NCBI GenBank assembly: GCA_026315105.1
Contig: CM048744.1
Coordinates: 359,663,168 to 359,727,167 of the forward strand
Direction: 5' to 3'
DNA length: 64,000 nt
Origin: Locusta migratoria
Lineage: Eukaryota > Arthropoda > Insecta > Orthoptera > Acrididae
Part shown: positions 58,799 through 64,000 of the stretch, in pieces
Position numbering within the stretch: the stretch's first letter is position 1
How the letters are laid out: every line of letters begins with the position of its first letter
Made by a program: the position numbers and the translations under genes
Notes under the pieces: model-generated
Database searches by the model: none
Told to the model about the DNA's origin: nothing
The model's input: only the letters and a program-made list of their open reading frames with translations

Positions 58799-59210
58799 CA
58801 AATGTTCAAATGTCTGTAAATCTATCGGACCAAACTGCGTGGTCATCAGTCCGTAGCTTACAAACTACTTAAACCTAGGTAAACTAGCCTACGGACAAAC
58901 ACACACACACACACTCCCATGCCCCAGGGAGGACTCGAACCTCCACGGCGAGCAACCGCGCGCTCCGCAGCGAGGTGCTTTAGACCGCTCGGCTACTCCA
59001 CCGCGTCGGCCGCGGTAGCCGAGGGGACTGAGGCGCTCCAGTAACAGTCTGCACGGCCACTACGGTCGGGGGTTCGAATCCCCCCTCGGGCATAGATATT
59101 TGTGCCGTCCTTAGTATTAGTTAGTTCATACGTAGTTTAGGGACTGATGACCCCGTAGTTAAGTCCCATAAGCTCTACAAACATTTGAACATTTGAACTA
59201 CTCCACCGCG
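58799..59210 (-). mobile_element. SINE-A hosting a SINE-B in its head
   Basis: The minus-strand SINE-A runs through 58799-59005 and ends at the second copy of CTACTCCACCGCG at 59198-59210. Confidence 0.9.
59006..59197 (+). mobile_element. SINE-B nested in SINE-A
   Basis: The TSD CTACTCCACCGCG (13 bp) is at 58993-59005 and 59198-59210. Full length apart from a short tail deletion. Confidence 0.93.
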
Positions 59211-59779
59211 GCCTTGCTCTGCGCCGCCAAATATTATACGCAACTGTCCAGATCCGTACTCTGAAAACACAGCGTGACAGGTAACCACACAATGTCATAC
59301 CTTCTTGGAATAACACACACGACAACTCTGAAATGTCCAGCAACCTGGTGATTGATGATTTCGTGTGGCATTATTGGCCGTTAGACCCCAGCTCAGATCG
59401 TGTTTTAGGTGACTCCACATGGGCGACTTGCACGTCGATGATGATGATGTTGTTGATGATGCGAAATTATGGTGTCGCACAAGTCTGAAATGCGCGCCAC
59501 GTACTTTCGCCGCGCGCCGCCATGCAAGCATGGCGCGGCGTTCTTACAATGTCAGCCACGACCGCCCTCTGCTGCAACTCCGCTCGTGGCCACTCTGAAC
59601 TGCATCGGCCACTTGGGGTTAGGACAGGCACTAGAACGGTCTCTCATCAGTAGTTAAACTATGTATCTGCATTCCACTAGTCTTCAGTTAACAAAGTTAA
59701 GTATTGTACTTTATGAAATATACATCTTGTTCTAATCTAGCTTAGTGTTTCTAGTTTCTGTTGTCCCACTGGCTGGTCA
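59211..59779. other. Unassigned, with a (GAT)-rich stretch
   Basis: GATGATGATGATGTTGTTGA near 59438-59461 follows sequence that may be a repeat. No domain seen. Confidence 0.4.
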
Positions 59780-60001
59780 CGTCAGACTCAGTACCCGTAC
59801 ACGCATCCTACTTTCCTGTGTCGGTCTCTCTCTACTCGGCCACCGACACCCAGGACAACCGGCGGCGACGAGACACAAAAGAAATGATGATGAGTAGAAC
59901 ATCCAGCCCCTGAGTGGAGAAAAACTCCAACCCGACCGGGAATCGAACCCGGGCCCTCTGCGTGGCAATCTACCCTGCTGTCCGCTGGACTACGGAGGCG
60001 G
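59780..60001 (-). mobile_element. SINE-G, tRNA-like head
   Basis: On the minus strand: CCTCCGTAGTCCAGCGGAC, box B GGGTTCGATTCCCGG, then TTTTTCTCCACTCAGGGGCT. The body reads towards about 59780. Single copy in this window. Confidence 0.65.
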
Positions 60002-60294
60002 GAAAAGCAACCTAGTGTCCTGATGGTGTCAATAACTCAAGAGTTATCGCACAGGTCTGAAATCGGCTATCTTGCTCTGAGACTGATCTGAGGCTCCCGG
60101 GAAATGGCCGTGATGTGTGCACACCGATATGCTTTCGCCACTGCATCCATGCAGGAATTGTTGTCGTCAGTCAGCTACGAACGCGTCATGCAAAACTTCG
60201 CGCCTTTTTCGAACTCACAAGAAAACAACCTCACACTTCTCAAAGTGAGACAGATTCCCCATTGTAGGCTGCATTTTCCTGTAATCTCAAAAAA
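60002..60294. other. No recognised feature
   Basis: No signature seen. Confidence 0.4.
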
Positions 60295-60440
60295 TGTTCA
60301 AATGTTTGTTAAGCTTAAGGAACTTAATTGCGGATTCATCAGTCCCTAAACTTACAAACTACTTATGAACTACCTTACACTAAAGGCAACACAAACATCC
60401 ATGCCCGAGGGGGGGATTCGAACCCCCGACCTGTAGTCTC
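60295..60440 (-). mobile_element. SINE-B/B', 5'-truncated
   Basis: Tail through box B (GATTCGAACCCCCGACC). The head is missing. Confidence 0.8.
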
Positions 60441-60549
60441 GATGTGCGATTATCCCTCGCTCCAGTCACCAATTTATGTTGTTTTATTGAATGACCGATT
60501 TCGGTATTCAATAACACCATATTCAGGCTCTATACAAATAAAGTTCCTT

Positions 60550-61678
60550 AATCTCTGCACTTAGCGTTGATTCTCCTACTAGCATGTACATTCGTTAAGT
60601 AACAGTACAAAAATAGACCAGAAGAAGGGCACTCAAGCGCCCGAAACCGGTCGTTAAAGTTAAAAATAACTAGCAATATATAACTGTTTGATGACAACTG
60701 TAAATTCATCTATTCATGGTACGACATACTTTAATGACCCTGATTTACTAGATCTTTGCCCATTTCATACATTGTTGATTTGTTCCATTATTTTACTTGG
60801 ACTTTATCCACACACATTTTACTGACTATCTTAACGACGAAGACATCCTACCTATATAAGCTTTCTATTTTTAAATGATGATCAATACTTATATTCTAGA
60901 CTTTACTATGTGAAGGAAAAACACCATAATTCAAATTTCCATTTCGCTCAATTTGTGGTCTAAGCCATTCATCTGAGGACCCTTGAAGTGACGCCGATTG
61001 TTACTCGCCCAATGATGAAGTAGTGTTTTGAAGGTTTTCACATTTCCTTTACTACTGACGTATGCCATATCAATTTTTACTACAATGACCACTCACTGAT
61101 GTAATACTAACATACTGCCCTAAATAATGCACTTTACCGTTACTTTCAACTACTGATTATACCAGTGATAATCCCCTGCACCACTATTTCGTATATTTCA
61201 CCCTCTTACATTATTTTAAATATTTTTATACATATCTTGTACTGTCTAAGATAGCTTAGGACACTAAGAGTTTGAAGAAATGTTATTTGTTACATACAAT
61301 CAACACCATTGCTTATAGAAGTAATATTTTTCAGATACTTTGATTCTTATATTATTTATAAAATTCATTTTATTTTAGTATCTCTTTTATTGTACCATCC
61401 ATTAGGCCTTATTATATTGCTTCAATGCTGATTGTTGGGTCATTTATACTTGTTCTTTATATTATATATTTATTTATTGAATTATCGTATTTCAGCAACA
61501 GCAGCATTGCACATTACATATGAGACATTTAGTTTTACTTTAGATACAAGTTTAATACTTATATTCAAATACTTAAATTTACTAATGTTGTAAATACACT
61601 ACTTTCATGGATGTGGGAAATTTGGAGCTTACTAATTTAATACAGTGGCAAGTTTAAGAGATATGATTCCAACTTACG
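60550..61678. other. AT-rich, no recognised gene
   Basis: A further CCCGAAACCGGTCGTTAAAG box is at about 60640. Otherwise no signature. Confidence 0.4.
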
Positions 61679-61787
61679 GCAACACAAACATCCATGCCCA
61701 AGGGGGGATTCGAACCCCCAACGGGGAACGGCCTCGCACATCGCAGCATAGAGCCTCAATGCACTTGGCCACTCCGCCGCGGCGATT
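61679..61787 (-). mobile_element. SINE-B' head half
   Basis: ACATCCATGCCCAAGGGGGG through TTGGCCACTCCGCCGCGGC. The tail is missing on the left. Confidence 0.8.
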
Positions 61788-61854
61788 GTAACTTAAGTAA
61801 ACAAACACACACACACACATAGATCAAAAATCAATATCGAGTTACTGAATCCAA

Positions 61855-62470
61855 CTAGTTGAAGAAGTCACTGAATGGTCCAGGATATTTCCTCAAAGGA
61901 CAGTCTCTGACGATATGTTGAACAGTTTGTTCTTGGGCGCTACAATTGCAGGCTGGAGAATCTCGCGGTCGCCACTTGTCCATCATAGCATTGCACCTGA
62001 CTTGGCCAGTTCTAATTCTGCTTAATTTTGTCTATACAGTTCTCTGCAGATGGAATCCTGGTAGGCTGGCAGTTGGGTCTTCGACGCCATGACGTGCTGT
62101 TGCATCCGCGTTCCACATCTTGCGCCACTCTTCTTTAAAGTCGAAGTTCTTCCTTCCTTTATGCCACAGCGGAGTGCTGGACTTTAGGCTATCTGGAGGA
62201 GGATCGTTTCAGGTGTTTGTGAATTGGAATATCTTGCGGACAGTTGGGGTGGTGAAGTTTCCTCCATTCTCGATTCGTTGCTTCCTGGTGTCGCAGTTGA
62301 GGTGATGGGATGTTGCTGATGGTGTGCAGCCAGGGGATCTGGGTGGATTTTAGTGTACCCGTAATGACCCTCATTGACTCTTCAGCTGTACGTCTAACCT
62401 CCTCTTATGGGTGCTATGTTGCCACACTGGAGGACAGTAGTCAGCTACAGGGTACACTAGTGTCAATGCT
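61855..62470 (-). mobile_element. LINE-C C-terminal end
   Basis: On the minus strand: IITGTLKST-like, HTISNIPSPQLRHQEATNRE, EEWRKMWNADATARHG and SRIRTGQVRCNAMMDKW. Then comes CNCSAQEQTVQHIVRDC, a Cys/His knuckle-like motif, with the stop at 61855. It is related to 20450-21130. Confidence 0.82.
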
Positions 62471-62889
62471 GTAGTGCTTAGTGTCGATGCATCAGCACAA
62501 CACTAATTTGTAACTTTATTTGTATAGAGCCTGGAAGATGGTGGTATTGTAATACCGAAACCGGTCGTTCAATAAACTTTACTGCTGTTGGTGAATACAT
62601 TAATTATTTGGAGTTAACACTAGGCCAGCCGCAGTCCCAATTCCAATATAACATGAAACTACATCAATTAATCATCCTTTGTTACTCTAACGCCGCAGTT
62701 GTGAGTTGTCCATCTCTAACCGTGCGGTGGAGCTACAGGCAGGTATGGCTGGCCCAAGCAAAGATAAGTCCAGCGCTGAGAATGAATATTCTGACTTCAC
62801 ATTTACAGCCAAAATTTGCCGTCGGTAGATTGCTTGAAATTCACGATTCTGTCTATCGCTGACATGGATAGGCTGAGTAGCTTTGGCCT

Positions 62890-62995
62890 CGGCGGATTAG
62901 CCGCGCGTACTGGAGCGCCGTGTTGCGGTGCGCGCGGTAGGCCGCCGTCGGGGGTTCTAATCCCCCTCGGGCATGGATGTTTGTGTCGTCTTCAG
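62890..62995 (+). mobile_element. SINE-H head fragment
   Basis: GGCGGATTAGCCGCGCGTAC, box B GGGGTTCTAATCC, then CGGGCATGGATGTTTGTGTC as in SINE-B. The tail departs. Confidence 0.65.
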
Positions 62996-63756
62996 TGGCA
63001 GGTGGTGATTATGTGCTAATGTGCTGCACCACACTGTAAATATATTACTAAAATTATGCCATTTCTCTTCGAATGCAAGCCAGAAATCGCTATAAAATTA
63101 CATATTTTCTCTTGGAATACCAGCCAGATATCACAATAAAATTATGCCAAGTCCTTTCCAATGCGTATTAGAATGATAATAATAAGGATGAAAACGCATT
63201 TTGGAGCGATAGCTGGAAACCACCTCCGTGTGCTGAAGTTTGATTCAGCCGCACTGGTACGTGCGCAGAGAGGCGGCGCAGTCGTCTGTTCGCTAGTGCG
63301 CATCCGCAGACGTGACGTCATGCCTGGCGACTCGTGTGTGCTGAGACCGACTGCAGCACCAGATCAATATTTCTCTTCGCGCTGCGTGTAACGGCTGCGG
63401 AAGAATAGTATATGACGAATATTGCGGCATACAGAATCAAATAGCGCGCTGGCTGAGACGTCTTGCGCATTGTCTCTCAAACCTACCTGTGTGAGGCTCG
63501 TATTCAAATACCTCTGACTCTTAATTTTTAATTTCTGTAAATATTTTTTAACCGTTATACTTACTACGTGCAGTAAATGCATGCAGTTGGCAGCGCTGTT
63601 ATAGTTTCCCCTGAAGGTCTTACTGTCAATACAGTATTAATTGATATTTAATCAAAGGTTGACTTTTATTTTAGTATATTTTGTTTCCTGTTTATTCTTG
63701 TAATATTGTAGCACACTGGTCAAATTTTGTACGAGCCGCCACTGGTCGTCTTTAGT
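62996..63756. other. No recognised feature
   Basis: A short repeated phrase (AATACCAGCCAGATATCAC and relatives, 63060-63180). No domain. Confidence 0.4.
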
Positions 63757-63930
63757 AAAAAGGTAAAGCAGTCAACAATCCGAAGATTGGTTTGAACACC
63801 ACAGGGCTTTACTAGGCATGGTCCTGTTTGGAGGTGGTATGCCGTTGCCTTCCTCCGTCCTTCGAACTGACTTACCCAGCCAGTTATAGGGGGACCTACA
63901 GTTTAACGTGGGTTCCGAACCACGGTGCTA
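63757..63930 (+). repeat. Dispersed repeat S5, copy 2
   Basis: GTCAACAATCCGAAGATTGG, TTTACTAGGCATGGTCCTGT and GTATGCCGTTGCCTTCCTCC match 23244-23390 in reverse complement. Here it continues into GGTTCCGAACCACGGTGC, a tRNA-like end. Confidence 0.75.
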
Positions 63931-64000
63931 CTCGGTATTTTCACATCAGCAATACTGCCAGAGGTGAAAGAAGTGGAAAGTGACAGATAAAAATTCTAGG

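Larger units (their letters stand above)
60466..62606. repeat. Inverted pair of about 75 bp bounding 2 kb
   Basis: 60466-60546 (GACCGATTTCGGTATTCAAT, AGGCTCTATACAAATAAAG) is matched in reverse complement at about 62512-62606. A SINE head and a LINE end lie between. These could be element ends or two independent copies. Confidence 0.6.

Noticed and set aside
1..64000. CRISPR arrays, bacterial operons, riboswitches or phage genes.
   Set aside because: No regularly spaced direct repeats or prokaryotic gene layout. The window is plainly animal DNA.

Overview
The window is eukaryotic, most likely from a large-genome insect. An orthopteran (locust or grasshopper) is my best guess. This rests on an insect-type apolipoprotein D-like lipocalin gene with an 11.7 kb first intron, very dense transposon content, several tRNA-headed SINE families, and mariner, Tc1, RTE- and L2/CR1-like elements. 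There are no operons and no intact RNA genes. The tRNA-like sequences I found are SINE heads. The genus assignment is inference.

Only one host gene is well supported. It is a secreted lipocalin on the minus strand. Exon 1 (13854-13973) carries the start codon and signal peptide, exon 2 (1926-2154) carries the GxW motif, and exon 3 (1325-1420) carries the TDY motif. Splice sites and reading phases join cleanly for 148 residues. The C-terminal exon was not found and presumably lies left of base 1. A second, weak candidate is an 86-codon cysteine-containing reading frame at 40912-41172.

The rest is layered mobile DNA. At 2.3-14 kb, inside lipocalin intron 1, lie an RTE-like LINE, a Helitron inside a SINE inside another SINE, a long-TIR element, Tc1 and LINE fragments, an unclassified repeat (called R1 here) and a GC-rich LINE. 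At 14.5-25.3 kb lie a Penelope-like fragment, a P/THAP9-like element with 31-bp inverted ends and a THAP-domain remnant, LINE ends, and a TTAA-bounded piggyBac-like relic. At 26-37.8 kb lie L2/CR1-like LINEs broken by a tRNA-SINE inverted composite, a mariner foldback and SINEs, followed by a short mariner. At 38-46 kb lie SINEs, a second Helitron, a 1.8 kb mariner carrying two SINEs, and a palindromic element. At 45.5-53.3 kb lie an RTE-like LINE with a hairpin insertion, a Tc1 element split by a LINE that is split by a SINE palindrome, and an R1 copy split by a hAT-like element. From 53 to 64 kb the DNA is sparser, with SINEs, a dead mariner, a LINE end and short repeats.

For many insertions I could read target-site duplications (TSDs) directly, which gives an order of events. 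Three palindromic insertions, each flanked by one 12-13 bp duplication, and a SINE 3' hairpin that co-varies between families with unrelated tRNA heads, are the most interesting signals. SINE names used here: A (head GCGGTGGAGTAGCCGAGCGG), B (head CGCGGTGGCCGAGGGGACTG), B' (head GCGGCGGAGTGGCCGAGCGC), then C to H as described in the entries.
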